Source: an uncultured Intestinimonas sp. (lineage in GTDB: Bacteria; Bacillota_A; Clostridia; Oscillospirales; Oscillospiraceae). Taken from it: 14,193 nucleotides of DNA. Below the pieces are notes generated by a model that worked only from the letters and a program-made list of their open reading frames with translations, was not told where the DNA came from and made no database searches. The stretch is taken from assembly GCA_958435885.1 (NCBI GenBank), contig CAUBHZ010000014.1, positions 1 through 14,193 of the forward strand, given 5' to 3'. The position numbers were made by a program, and so were the translations under genes. Within the stretch, counting starts at the first letter, position 1. Each line of letters opens with the position of its first letter. Shown here in pieces: positions 6,730 through 14,095 of the stretch.

Positions 6730-7472
6730 TGCAATACCCCCGCTTCTCTCAAACCGCTGAGGGCGGCCGCGTCGCCCACCAGCACCACGTCCCGGTGGAG
6801 CTGTAAAATAGAGGCGGGCACCTCCGGCGTGATGGGTCCGCAGAAGGCCGCCCGCACCGCCTCCGCCTTGTCGGCGCCGCTGACCGCCACCACCACCCGT
6901 CTGGCGGCCATGATGGCGCCCACGCCCACAGTGATGGCCTGCCGGGGCACCTCCTCCTCCCGCTGGAAGAAGCGGGCGTTGGCCTCAATGGTGCTCTGTG
7001 CCAGGTCCACCACATGGGTCTCCCGGATAAAGGCCTTGCCCGGCTCGTTGAAGCCGATGTGGCCGTTGCGCCCCAGGCCCAGCAGCTGGAGGTCGGTCCC
7101 CCCCAGGGCCTCCACCAGGGCGTCATACCGGCGGCACTCCGCCTCCGGGTCGGCGGCCAGGCCGTCGGGGACATGAGTGTGTTCCAAATGGATGTCCACC
7201 CGGTCAAAGAGATTGACACGCATAAAATAGCGATAGCTCTGCTCGTGGTCGGGCCCCAGGCCCCTGTATTCATCCAGGTTCACCGTGGTGACAGAGTCGA
7301 AGCTGAGCAGCCCCTCCTGCTGCCAGGCGGCCAGTTGCCGGTAGGCGCCCACCGGCGTGGAGCCGGTGGCCAGGCCCAGGACGCAGTCCGGCTTCCGAAT
7401 GACCTCGGCGGCGATGAGGGCCGCCGTCCGGCGGCTCATGGCATCGTAGCCGGCTTCCTGATAGATCCTCAT
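6726..7472 (-). CDS. nagB: Glucosamine-6-phosphate deaminase
   Basis: Converts glucosamine-6-P to fructose-6-P and ammonia, linking amino sugars to glycolysis. The 248-aa protein has the phosphate-binding loop LGLATGSTP (32-40), NLDEYRG with catalytic Asp67, and the ring-opening motif GLGRNGHIGFNEPG with His138 and Glu143. The residue equivalent to E. coli Asp141 is Asn136, a variation I recall as usual in Firmicutes NagB. It is slightly shorter than the 266-aa E. coli enzyme, consistent with the monomeric or non-allosteric Gram-positive type (inference). ATG at 7472 has AAGGAG upstream. First gene of nagB-nagA. Confidence 0.95.
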   Translation of the reverse strand: MRIYQEAGYDAMSRRTAALIAAEVIRKPDCVLGLATGSTPVGAYRQLAAWQQEGLLSFDSVTTVNLDEYRGLGPDHEQSYRYFMRVNLFDRVDIHLEHTHVPDGLAADPEAECRRYDALVEALGGTDLQLLGLGRNGHIGFNEPGKAFIRETHVVDLAQSTIEANARFFQREEEVPRQAITVGVGAIMAARRVVVAVSGADKAEAVRAAFCGPITPEVPASILQLHRDVVLVGDAAALSGLREAGVLQ

Positions 7473-7509
7473 TCCCCTGTTTCTCCTTTTGTGCTGTTCT
7501 TCGGTGTAC

Positions 7510-7531
7510 GGCGGCCCGTGCTCCGGCCGCC
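7510..7531 (-). promoter_or_regulatory. Leader hairpin of the nagB-nagA transcript
   Basis: GGCGGCC and GGCCGCC (7510-7516 and 7525-7531) form a perfect 7-bp GC stem with an 8-nt loop, starting a few bases after the predicted transcription start. No U-run follows, so it is not a terminator. A 5' stabilising structure or regulatory element is possible. Confidence 0.45.
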
Positions 7532-7543
7532 CTCGCTGCCCCT

Positions 7544-7572
7544 ATTATATCGGGATATCCGACAAAATCCAA
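7544..7572 (-). promoter_or_regulatory. Sigma-A-type promoter of nagB-nagA
   Basis: On the minus strand TTGGAT (7567-7572), a 17-nt spacer and a perfect TATAAT (7544-7549) lie about 75 nt upstream of the nagB ATG. The spacer carries the 8-bp palindrome GGATATCC (7553-7560), which could be part of an operator. The match to the -10 consensus and the spacing make this one of the clearest promoters in the window. Confidence 0.8.
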
Positions 7573-7623
7573 GGGGGCGGCAGGCTTTTTCCCACCGCAA
7601 CTTGTTCATATGCCAGAATACGG

Positions 7624-7655
7624 AAAAAGCAGAGCGGATCTGTCCCGCTCTGCTT
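7624..7655 (-). terminator. Intrinsic terminator of the marR-MATE-kinase unit
   Basis: Perfect 11-bp stem AAGCAGAGCGG/CCGCTCTGCTT (7627-7637 with 7645-7655), a 7-nt loop, then a run of U on the minus strand. It lies just after the cytidylate-kinase-like stop codon and before the nagB promoter, cleanly separating the two units. Confidence 0.92.
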
Positions 7656-7666
7656 CCTCTCGTGCG

Positions 7667-8242
7667 TCAATAGAGGCCCTTGATGATGTCCACGCAGCGC
7701 TCGATCCCCAGGGTCCCGCTGTTCAGGGTGATGTCGTAGTTCTGGGCATGGCCCCACTTCATGTTGGTATAGAACCGGTGATAGGCCACGCGGCGTTTGT
7801 CCTTGTCCTTGATCCGCTGCTCCGGGGAGGCCTCCCGTTCCCCATACACCTCCACGATGCGCTTGGCCCGGAAATCCATGTCCGCGTGGATAAAGACCCG
7901 CAGGCAGTCCGCCTTGTCCCTGAGAATGTAGTCGGCGCACCGGCCCACGATCACGCAGGATCCCTTTTCCGCCAGTTCCGTAATGATCCTGCACTGGACC
8001 TCCCACAGATAGTCCTCATTGGTGGGGCCGAAGGCCCGGTTGGTGAGGTTGGACAGGAAGCCCACAGGGGCAGATTCGCCCTTGTCCTTGATATATTGCT
8101 CATGAAAACCGCTCTCCGCCGCCATTTTCTGAATCAGCTCGCTGTCGTAGCACGGCAGTCCCAACGCCTCCGCCACCTTTTTCCCGATGGTGCGGCCGCC
8201 GCTTCCGAATTCACGGCTGATGGTAATGATTCTGTGTTTCAT
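7667..8242 (-). CDS. Cytidylate-kinase-like P-loop protein
   Basis: A 191-aa P-loop NTPase of the cytidylate kinase-like family (Cytidylate_kin2 type). The start reads MKHRIITISREFGSGGRTIG, with Walker A GSGGRTIGK at about 13-21. Further family features are CYDSELIQKMAAESG, the nucleotide-binding ... VGRCADYIL region (about 117-127) and an Arg/Lys-rich lid (about 140-165). Members are widespread in Clostridia, but their natural substrate is not established; this is not the housekeeping Cmk. I chose ATG 8242 (AAGGAG 8 nt upstream) over the longer frame to 8269. It starts 36 nt after the MATE stop and shares its transcript, so a job linked to the transported compound, or induction with it, is possible but unproven. 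Confidence 0.85.
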   Translation of the reverse strand: MKHRIITISREFGSGGRTIGKKVAEALGLPCYDSELIQKMAAESGFHEQYIKDKGESAPVGFLSNLTNRAFGPTNEDYLWEVQCRIITELAEKGSCVIVGRCADYILRDKADCLRVFIHADMDFRAKRIVEVYGEREASPEQRIKDKDKRRVAYHRFYTNMKWGHAQNYDITLNSGTLGIERCVDIIKGLY

Positions 8243-8278
8243 AACGCGCACTCCTTCCACAATATCCATCCCCGCTGG

Positions 8279-9661
8279 TCATTCAGCGGTCTCCATTCTT
8301 TTCAGCTGCTTTCTCTCATAAATCAGCAGTCCGACCGACAGCAGAAAGGCCAGACCGTCGGCTACAGGGCCGGTCCACAGCACGCCCACTACACCCAGGA
8401 ATTGGGGCAGGATCAAGGCCGAAGGCACAAAGAAGATGATCTGACGCGCCAGAGACAGGATGGCCGACTTGATTGGCTTGCCCACCGCCTGGAGATATAC
8501 AGCGATCACCGTCTGGAAACCGGTCAGGGGGCACAGCAGCAGAAACGTGCGGAAGGCCATAACGGCAAACTCATTGTAAAGCCCCTCTTCCGAGCCAAAC
8601 AGGGACACAACCGCCATTGGAGCAAACTGGAAGATCAGGAAGGCAATGATGGCGATGACCTCAGAGACTACGATCGCGATGTCCAGCGCCTTTTTCACAC
8701 GGGTAAAATCCTTGGCGCCATAGTTGAAGCCGATGATCGGCTGAGCCCCTACGGCGATACCCACCAGGATGGAGATGAGGATCTGGTTGACCTTCATGAC
8801 GATGCCCGTGGCCGTCATGGGGATCTCGGAACCGTAAACGGACAAAGCGCCGTAGGAAACCAACAAATTGTTGGTCAGCGCCATGACGATGGTGATGGCA
8901 AACTGGGTAATGAAACTGCTGATCCCCAGACTGAGCACGGTGGCACAGGTCTTTGCTTTCAGGGCGAATGCCGTGCGGTCAATGCGGAAGGTCTTGAACC
9001 GGAAGAGATAGGTCACCGCCATGATAAAGGTGGCCACCTGACCGATCACTGTAGCAATGGCGGCACCCTGCACACCCATATGGAAGATGAAAATGAACAC
9101 GGGGTCCAGGATGGTGTTGAGCACGGCGCCCAGCGCCATGGACATCATGGCATATTTGGGGCTGCCGTCGGCCCGGATCATAGAGTTGATCGCGCCGGGG
9201 ATCATCATAACGGGAAGGCCGAACCCGATGATCGTACCATATTGCAGTGCGTAGTCCCACAGGGCGTCGGTAGCGCCAAACAGGTTGAGGATGGGATCCA
9301 TAAAAATCAGGAACACGGCTGCCAGGACAATGCTGACTGCAACCACCATAACGATCGCATTGCCTACCCCCCGCCTGGCACTGGCGATGTCCCCCTCGCC
9401 CAGCTTCAGGCTCAGATAAGCGGCGCCGCCGTCGCCGATCATCAGACACAGCGCCAGCGCCACAATGGTGATGGGGAACACGGCATTCGTGGCGCCGTTG
9501 CCCAGATAGCCCACGCCCCAGCCGATGAAGATCTGGTCCACGATGTTGTACAGAGAGTTCACCAGCAGGGAAATGACGCATGGGACGGCAAATTTCAAGA
9601 TCAGCCTGCCGATGGGCTCCGTCGCAAAAGGACTTTTGGCTTCCGCTGCTTCTTTTTCCAT
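8279..9661 (-). CDS. MATE family multidrug/cation antiporter
   Basis: Inner-membrane exporter of 460 aa with about 12 hydrophobic helices in two halves, as expected for the MATE family. The N-terminus (EPIGRLILKFAVPCVISLLVN, followed by LYNIVDQIFIGWGVG) is the characteristic helix-1 pattern of the NorM/MepA-like branch. Related motifs recur in the second half, for example GAQPIIGFNYGAKDFTRVKKAL. It would exchange cationic drugs or metabolites for Na+ or H+. ATG 9661 has AAGGAG upstream, directly after an 18-bp palindrome. Located after marR and before the kinase-like gene; expression is probably controlled by that MarR protein, as in other marR-MATE pairs. Substrate unknown. Confidence 0.95.
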   Translation of the reverse strand: MEKEAAEAKSPFATEPIGRLILKFAVPCVISLLVNSLYNIVDQIFIGWGVGYLGNGATNAVFPITIVALALCLMIGDGGAAYLSLKLGEGDIASARRGVGNAIVMVVAVSIVLAAVFLIFMDPILNLFGATDALWDYALQYGTIIGFGLPVMMIPGAINSMIRADGSPKYAMMSMALGAVLNTILDPVFIFIFHMGVQGAAIATVIGQVATFIMAVTYLFRFKTFRIDRTAFALKAKTCATVLSLGISSFITQFAITIVMALTNNLLVSYGALSVYGSEIPMTATGIVMKVNQILISILVGIAVGAQPIIGFNYGAKDFTRVKKALDIAIVVSEVIAIIAFLIFQFAPMAVVSLFGSEEGLYNEFAVMAFRTFLLLCPLTGFQTVIAVYLQAVGKPIKSAILSLARQIIFFVPSALILPQFLGVVGVLWTGPVADGLAFLLSVGLLIYERKQLKRMETAE

Positions 9662-9679
9662 AGTCGCATCTCTCCTTAT

Positions 9680-9697
9680 TAAGTAACTAGTTACTTA
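9680..9697. promoter_or_regulatory. Perfect 18-bp palindrome upstream of the MATE gene (probable MarR operator)
   Basis: TAAGTAACTAGTTACTTA is a complete palindrome placed immediately before the ribosome binding site of the MATE gene. Nearly the same sequence lies upstream of marR itself (10233-10250). AT-rich palindromes of this size are typical MarR-family binding sites. It could also fold as a hairpin in the RNA. Confidence 0.8.
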
Positions 9698-9704
9698 TTT
9701 GAGT

Positions 9705-9749
9705 AAAAAAGCAGGCAGCGCACCGAGCATCTCCTCAGCGCGCTGCCTG
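9705..9749 (-). terminator. Intrinsic terminator between marR and the MATE gene
   Basis: CAGGCAGCGC/GCGCTGCCTG (9712-9721 with 9740-9749) extends in RNA by six more pairs, two of them G-U, around a 6-nt loop. It is followed by six U on the minus strand. It lies downstream of the marR stop and upstream of the operator-like palindrome, so it should limit read-through into the MATE gene. No strong promoter is visible between it and the MATE start. Confidence 0.88.
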
Positions 9750-9774
9750 GGGAATTCAGTTTTGACCGGCCGGC

Positions 9775-10212
9775 TCACTCCGCTTCGATGTTCTCCAGCA
9801 GCATATCCGCCAGCTGGTGCAGGGCTTCCCGCTGCTCCCGGGTAAAATTCCGGCACAGCTCGGACAGCACCTCCTCATCCTGCTCCAGGATCATGTGGTG
9901 GATCCCAGCCGACCGCTCCGTACAGGTGATCTTCTTGTACCTCCGATCCAGGCCGCTGGGGACACACCGGATGAAGCCCTTGCTCTCCAGACGCTGGAGC
10001 AGCTTGGTCATGGCCGGATGGGTAACGTGCTCGATCCGCTCCAGATCGTTCTGGTGGATCTCCGTCTCTCCGGCGGCCTCCAGACGACTGACCGAACCCA
10101 GCACCCGCAGCTGTACAGCGGTCAGGCCCATGGTACCGGCCTTTTCGTCCAGCTTCTTGCGGAACGCCCGGTTGATGATGGCGATCTTCAGCCCAAACGG
10201 CATGGTGCCCAC
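9775..10212 (-). CDS. MarR family transcriptional regulator
   Basis: A 145-aa winged-helix regulator. It has an N-terminal dimerisation helix, the HTH region LTAVQLRVLGSVSRLEAAGE, a recognition helix in HPAMTKLLQRLESKGFI, the wing with the conserved DRR motif (SGLDRRYKKITCTE) and a C-terminal helix pair. This is a typical MarR layout and length. It probably represses its own gene and the MATE exporter until a ligand binds. The start is GTG 10212, preceded by AGGAGAGGTGG; ATG 10203 is an alternative. A TTGACA promoter is overlapped or followed by a palindrome matching the one before the MATE gene. Confidence 0.93.
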   Translation of the reverse strand: MGTMPFGLKIAIINRAFRKKLDEKAGTMGLTAVQLRVLGSVSRLEAAGETEIHQNDLERIEHVTHPAMTKLLQRLESKGFIRCVPSGLDRRYKKITCTERSAGIHHMILEQDEEVLSELCRNFTREQREALHQLADMLLENIEAE

Positions 10213-10232
10213 AGTGCTCCACCTCTCCTAAA

Positions 10233-10250
10233 TAAGTAACTAGTTACATA
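10233..10250. promoter_or_regulatory. Palindromic operator overlapping the marR transcription start
   Basis: TAAGTAACTAGTTACATA contains a perfect 12-bp core, GTAACTAGTTAC (10236-10247), and differs by one base from the 18-bp palindrome before the MATE gene. It begins at the -10 region of the marR promoter, a position suited to autorepression. Confidence 0.8.
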
Positions 10251-10276
10251 TTATATCTGTCCACAGTATTTGTCAA
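10248..10276 (-). promoter_or_regulatory. Sigma-A promoter of marR
   Basis: On the minus strand a perfect TTGACA (10271-10276) is followed by either TATAAT (10250-10255, 15-nt spacer) or TAATAT (10248-10253, 17-nt spacer). The start site falls inside the palindrome at 10233-10250. Together these indicate a strong but repressible promoter. Confidence 0.8.
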
Positions 10277-10294
10277 GACCGGGAGGGATACAAG

Positions 10295-10325
10295 AAAGGG
10301 ACACTGTGAAGCACAGTGTCCCTTT
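10295..10325. terminator. Perfect hairpin terminator after the ABC importer operon
   Basis: AAAGGGACACTGTG/CACAGTGTCCCTTT (10295-10308 with 10312-10325) is a perfect 14-bp stem with a 3-nt loop. It lies just beyond the last permease stop and upstream of the marR promoter. T-rich tails are present in both directions (CTTGT on minus, TTTTG then TTTTT on plus), so it may work both ways. Its expected role is to end the nucleoside-transporter transcript. Confidence 0.85.
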
Positions 10326-10347
10326 TGCCTGTTTTTACCAATGAGAC

Positions 10348-11289
10348 TCAGCGCATGCCCTTGTCGTAGGGGATACCCTCGGCCTTGGGGGCTCTGGACT
10401 TCTGAGAGGTGAAGGCCAGCACCACCAGGGAGACGATATAGGGCAGCATGTTGTAGACGGAGCTGGGCAGGTTCAGGTTCTTCAGCAGATCGAAGCCGGT
10501 GTAGACGTTGCCCAGGGCCCGGAAGAGGCCGAAGAGCAGGGCCGCCAGAGCGATGCGGGTGGGCTTCCACTGGCCGAAGATCATGACGGCCAGGGCCAGG
10601 AAGCCGAAGCCCGCCACGCCGTACTCGAACTTCCACTCGCTGACGCCGGCGGTGATATAGACGATGCCGCCCAGGCCGCCCAGGAAGCCGGAGATGAGGA
10701 CGCCGGCATAGCGCATGCGGTAGACGTTGATGCCCACGGAGTCGGCCGCCTGGGGGTGCTCGCCGCAGGCCATGAGCCGGAGGCCGAAGCGGGTGCGGTA
10801 GAGGACCACCCAGGAGCAGATGAGGGCCACCAGGGCCATGAGCATGAACCAGTTGAACTCAAAGCCGCCGATGTTGACCAGGAAGGCCTTCTTCTGCTCG
10901 ATATACTGGATGGTGGCAGAGACGTTGCCGGAGTCGGCGGCGGTGTTCATGGCCTTGACGAAGACGGTGGCAGCGGCGGTGGCCAGCAGGTTCATGGCGG
11001 TGCCCACCAGGGTCTGGTCGGCCTTGAAGTTGATGGCGGCCACGGCCAGCAGCAGGGAGTAGAGCATGCCAAGAATCACGGCGGCCAGGACCACCAGCAC
11101 GATCATGCCCACATCGGGGAGACCGGCGGGGGCGAACTTCATCATCAGGGCTCCGCCCAGGGCGCCCATGACCATGATGCCCTCCAGGCCGATGTTGATG
11201 ACGCCGGAGTGCTCGGAGAAGCAGCCGCCCAGGGCCACCAGGATGAGGACCGAGGCGAAGATAATGGTATATTGGATCAGCAGCAGCAT
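10348..11289 (-). CDS. nupQ: ABC importer permease, NupQ/YufQ-like
   Basis: Integral membrane permease of 313 aa in the BPD_transp_2 group used by BmpA-type nucleoside importers. It has about eight hydrophobic helices. The family-typical N-terminus contains LVALGGCFSEHSGVINIGLEGIM and the middle GLRLMACGEHPQAADSVGIN, the cytoplasmic coupling segment that contacts the ATPase. Length agrees with NupQ (about 320 aa). Its ATG shares one base with the stop of the preceding permease (TAATG at 11287-11291), so translation is coupled. Last gene of the operon. The nucleoside specificity is inferred from family and gene order, since no binding protein is visible. Confidence 0.88.
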   Translation of the reverse strand: MLLLIQYTIIFASVLILVALGGCFSEHSGVINIGLEGIMVMGALGGALMMKFAPAGLPDVGMIVLVVLAAVILGMLYSLLLAVAAINFKADQTLVGTAMNLLATAAATVFVKAMNTAADSGNVSATIQYIEQKKAFLVNIGGFEFNWFMLMALVALICSWVVLYRTRFGLRLMACGEHPQAADSVGINVYRMRYAGVLISGFLGGLGGIVYITAGVSEWKFEYGVAGFGFLALAVMIFGQWKPTRIALAALLFGLFRALGNVYTGFDLLKNLNLPSSVYNMLPYIVSLVVLAFTSQKSRAPKAEGIPYDKGMR

Positions 11290-12416
11290 TATGCTTCCCC
11301 TCCTTTCTGCTCCTGGGCGGCGCGGCGCTCAGCGCGGCGGTCCAGCCAGGCGGTGAGTGCGGTCTTGAAGAAGAACACGAAGCCGCACAGGTAGATGATG
11401 AGCGACGAGATGAGGTCAGAGATCTGGGCAGAGTACATGGTCTTGTCCACATAGGCGCCGCCGTTGGTGATGTGCTGGATGAAGTAGGAGGAGAAGATGG
11501 CGCCGATGGGGTTCAGACCGCCCAGGAAGGCGGCGGCGATGCCGTTGAAGCCCATGGACGGCACAGAGGACTGGGTGCACTGCCACTGCTCGAAGCCGGT
11601 GAGGAAGAAGGCGCCGGCGCCGAAGCCGGCCAGGCCGCCGGCGATGGCCATGGTGAGGATGATGTTGCGCTTTTCCTGCATGCCGCAGTACTTGGCGGCG
11701 AACTTGTTGCCGCCGGTGGCCCGCAGCTCATAGCCCAGCTTGGTCTTCTCCAGCAGCACCCAGATGAGGATGGCCACAATGACCGTCAGGGGGATGGCGA
11801 TGGTGACATACTGGTTGTTGGCGAAAAACTCGCCCAGGCCCAGGCTGGGGATGATGGCGGAGGGATTGGTGCTGGAGAGGGTCATGGTGTAGGGACTGGC
11901 CGACTCCTTCACGTTGCTCAGCAGGGCGTTGACCACATAGAGGCTGATCCAGTTGAGCATGATGCAGGAGATGACCTCGTTGACGTTGCGGTAGGCCTTC
12001 AGGGCGCCGGAGATACCGCCCAGGACGGCGCCGGCCACGATGCCGGCGATGAGGCAGACGAACCAGGGCATCTGGAGGCCCAGGGCGCAGTAGAGGCTGG
12101 CGCCCGCGCCCACCACATACTGGCCGGCGGCGCCGATGTTGAACAGGCCCACCTTATAGGCGAAGAGCACCGACAGGGAGCACATGAGCAGCGGTGCGGT
12201 CTTGACCAGGGTGCTGCCCAGGTACTTCATCCGGGCGGGGCCGCTGGGGTAGTAGAAAAAGTTCTTGACGATGGTCAGGATGGCCTCCCAGGCGCCGGCG
12301 GGGTTGATGGCCAGGAGGACCAGGTAGCCGATGACCAGGCCGATGATGATGCACAGCAGGGAGGCCAGCAGGGACTGCACGCCCTTGTTGCGCAGGATGG
12401 AGTTTTTCTGTTTCAT
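11289..12416 (-). CDS. nupP: ABC importer permease, NupP/YufP-like
   Basis: First of two membrane permeases (375 aa, BPD_transp_2 group), forming a heterodimeric pore with the next gene product. It has about nine hydrophobic helices starting at about 16-39. Diagnostic segments are KTAPLLMCSLSVLFAYKVGLFNIGAAGQY (about 90-118, quoted in part: FAYKVGLFNIGAAGQ) and GYELRATGGNKFAAKYCGMQ, the ATPase-coupling loop. Its ATG follows the ATPase stop by 3 nt, and its SD (GGAGG) lies inside the 3' end of the ATPase gene. Expected to import nucleosides or related compounds together with the ATPase and a BmpA-like lipoprotein not seen here. Confidence 0.88.
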   Translation of the reverse strand: MKQKNSILRNKGVQSLLASLLCIIIGLVIGYLVLLAINPAGAWEAILTIVKNFFYYPSGPARMKYLGSTLVKTAPLLMCSLSVLFAYKVGLFNIGAAGQYVVGAGASLYCALGLQMPWFVCLIAGIVAGAVLGGISGALKAYRNVNEVISCIMLNWISLYVVNALLSNVKESASPYTMTLSSTNPSAIIPSLGLGEFFANNQYVTIAIPLTVIVAILIWVLLEKTKLGYELRATGGNKFAAKYCGMQEKRNIILTMAIAGGLAGFGAGAFFLTGFEQWQCTQSSVPSMGFNGIAAAFLGGLNPIGAIFSSYFIQHITNGGAYVDKTMYSAQISDLISSLIIYLCGFVFFFKTALTAWLDRRAERRAAQEQKGGEA

Positions 12417-12419
12417 CCC

Positions 12420-13955
12420 TTAAGCCTCCTTCCGTTTGGCGCCGGCCATATAGAGGCCCATCTCTTCCACCGTGGTGGTCTTGGGGTCCAGCTCGCCCAC
12501 GATCTCACCCTCGTACATGACCAGGATGCGGTCGGAGAGGGCCATGACCTCGTCCAGCTCCAGGCTGACCAGCAGCACGCCCTTGCCGGCGTCCCGCTGG
12601 GCCACGATCTGCTTGTGGATATACTCGATGGCACCCACGTCCAGGCCGCGGGTGGGCTGCACAGCCACCAGCAGCTCGGGATCGCGGTCGATCTCACGGG
12701 CCACGATGGCTTTTTGCTGGTTGCCGCCGGACATGGCCCGGGCGGCGGTGATGGGACCCTGGCCGGAACGCACGTCGTACTGCTCGATGAGCCGCTCGGC
12801 GTACTCCCGGATGGCCTTGCGCTTGAGGAAGCCGGCGCCGGAGACGAACTGGGGCTCAAAATACCGCTGGAGCACCATGTTGTCCTCCAGGGTATAGTCT
12901 AACACCAGGCCGTGCTTGTGCCGGTCCTCGGGGATGTGGCTCATGCCCATGGTGGAGCGCTTGCGGATGGGGGCGTTGGTAATGTCCTGTCCGCACAGGG
13001 TGATCTTGCCCGCCTTCACCGGCTCCAGGCCGGTGATGCCGTAGACCAGCTCGGTCTGGCCGTTGCCGTCGATGCCGGCGATGCAGACAATCTCCCCGCC
13101 CCGGACGGTGAAGGAGACATTTTTCACGGCGTTGTTGTTGCTGTGGACCTTGGAGGCCACGGTGAGGCCCTCCACAGAGAGGATCACATCCTTGGGCTTG
13201 GCCTCCTCCTTGTGGACCACGAAGTCCACATCCCGGCCCACCATCATCTTGGAGAGCTCCTCCTTGGTGGTGGTGGCCACGTCCACGGTGCCGATGTACT
13301 TGCCCTTGCGGAGCACAGTGCAGCGGTCGGCCACCGCCATGATCTCGTTGAGCTTGTGGGTGATGAAGAGGATGCTCTTGCCCTCGGCCTTGAGCCCCCG
13401 CATGATGTCCATGAGCTCGTCGATCTCCTGGGGGGTGAGGACGGCGGTGGGCTCATCGAAGATGAGGATCTCATTGTCCCGGTAGAGCATCTTCAGGATC
13501 TCGGTGCGCTGCTGCATACCCACGGTGATGTCCTCCACCAGGGCGTCCGGGTCCACCTTCAGGCCGTATTTGTCGGAGAGGGCCATGACCTTCTCCCGGG
13601 CCTCCGCCTTCTGCAGAAAGCCCCCCTTGCAGGGCTCCACGCCCAGGATGATATTGTCCAGCACGGTGAAGCACTCCACCAGCTTGAAGTGCTGGTGGAC
13701 CATGCCAATGCCCAGGTCGTTGGCGTCGTTGGGGTCCTTGATCTCCACCACCTGGCCGTCCTTCTTGATGATGCCTTCCTCCGGCCGGTACAGGCCGAAC
13801 AGGACACTCATCAGCGTGGACTTGCCGGCGCCGTTCTCTCCCAGAAGCGCGTGGATCTCACCTTTCTTCAACTGGAGCGTAATGTTGTCGTTGGCAACGA
13901 TGCCGGGGAACCGCTTGGTGATATTCAGCATTTCGATGGCATATGGCTGCTCCAA
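12420..13955 (-). CDS. nupO: ABC importer ATPase with two nucleotide-binding domains, NupO/YufO-like
   Basis: Energises the two permeases downstream. The 511-aa protein is a tandem ATPase of the sugar/nucleoside type. Domain 1 has Walker A LGENGAGKST (38-47), Q-loop GMVHQH (Gln about 88), signature VGMQQR, Walker B ILIFDEP (163-169) and switch His about 200. Domain 2 has a degenerate Walker A GIDGNGQTEL (294-303), PEDRHKHGLVLD, signature SGGNQQ (409-414) and Walker B LLVAVQPTRGLD. The degenerate second site is normal for this family. I chose TTG at 13955, with GGAGG 9 nt upstream, giving a length near NupO (about 510 aa). The frame stays open upstream to an ATG at 14084, but that lies at the transcript's 5' end and adds 43 residues without domain similarity. 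Substrate class inferred: nucleosides. Confidence 0.9.
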   Translation of the reverse strand: MEQPYAIEMLNITKRFPGIVANDNITLQLKKGEIHALLGENGAGKSTLMSVLFGLYRPEEGIIKKDGQVVEIKDPNDANDLGIGMVHQHFKLVECFTVLDNIILGVEPCKGGFLQKAEAREKVMALSDKYGLKVDPDALVEDITVGMQQRTEILKMLYRDNEILIFDEPTAVLTPQEIDELMDIMRGLKAEGKSILFITHKLNEIMAVADRCTVLRKGKYIGTVDVATTTKEELSKMMVGRDVDFVVHKEEAKPKDVILSVEGLTVASKVHSNNNAVKNVSFTVRGGEIVCIAGIDGNGQTELVYGITGLEPVKAGKITLCGQDITNAPIRKRSTMGMSHIPEDRHKHGLVLDYTLEDNMVLQRYFEPQFVSGAGFLKRKAIREYAERLIEQYDVRSGQGPITAARAMSGGNQQKAIVAREIDRDPELLVAVQPTRGLDVGAIEYIHKQIVAQRDAGKGVLLVSLELDEVMALSDRILVMYEGEIVGELDPKTTTVEEMGLYMAGAKRKEA

Positions 13956-13988
13956 GCTTACCGCCCTCCCTCTTGTCGCATAGTATCT

Positions 13989-14090
13989 GCCGGACCGTCC
14001 GCGAAGCGCCGGCCCGGGGGGCTTCCGCCCCAGGTCCGCCCGGCATTTTTCACGCCGTGCGGAGGTACCTGTATCAGAACACATGGTTCT
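13989..14090 (-). promoter_or_regulatory. Structured 5' leader of the nucleoside-importer operon (possible attenuator or riboswitch-like element)
   Basis: The 130-nt gap between promoter and ATPase folds strongly. A 5' hairpin AGAAC/GTTCT (about 14076-14090) is followed by a choice of two structures. In structure I, GGT, CCGC and CGGC (14054-14069) pair with GCCG, GCGG and ACC (14033-14044). In structure II, GCC and GGACC (14033-14044) pair with GGTCC and GGC (13989-13996), enclosing GGGGC-GGAA-GCCCC (GNRA-type loop, 14018-14031) and a second small hairpin. Segment 14033-14044 is used by both, so they exclude each other. No U-run follows structure II. No known riboswitch consensus was recognised. 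Confidence 0.45.
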
Positions 14091-14095
14091 CTACC

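Noticed and set aside
7610..9682. 690-aa plus-strand frame opposite the MATE and kinase-like genes
   Set aside because: Its composition (runs of His, Gln, Asp and Gly) is that of an antisense frame, and both genes it covers are convincing on the minus strand.
13956..14084. N-terminal extension of the ATPase to an in-frame ATG at 14084
   Set aside because: The 43 extra residues are low-complexity translation of the structured leader, the ATG is at the predicted transcription start, and a good SD precedes TTG at 13955.
13956..14090. Purine riboswitch before the nucleoside importer
   Set aside because: The conserved loop-loop and junction core of the purine class is not seen; the leader is GC-rich with a different helix order.
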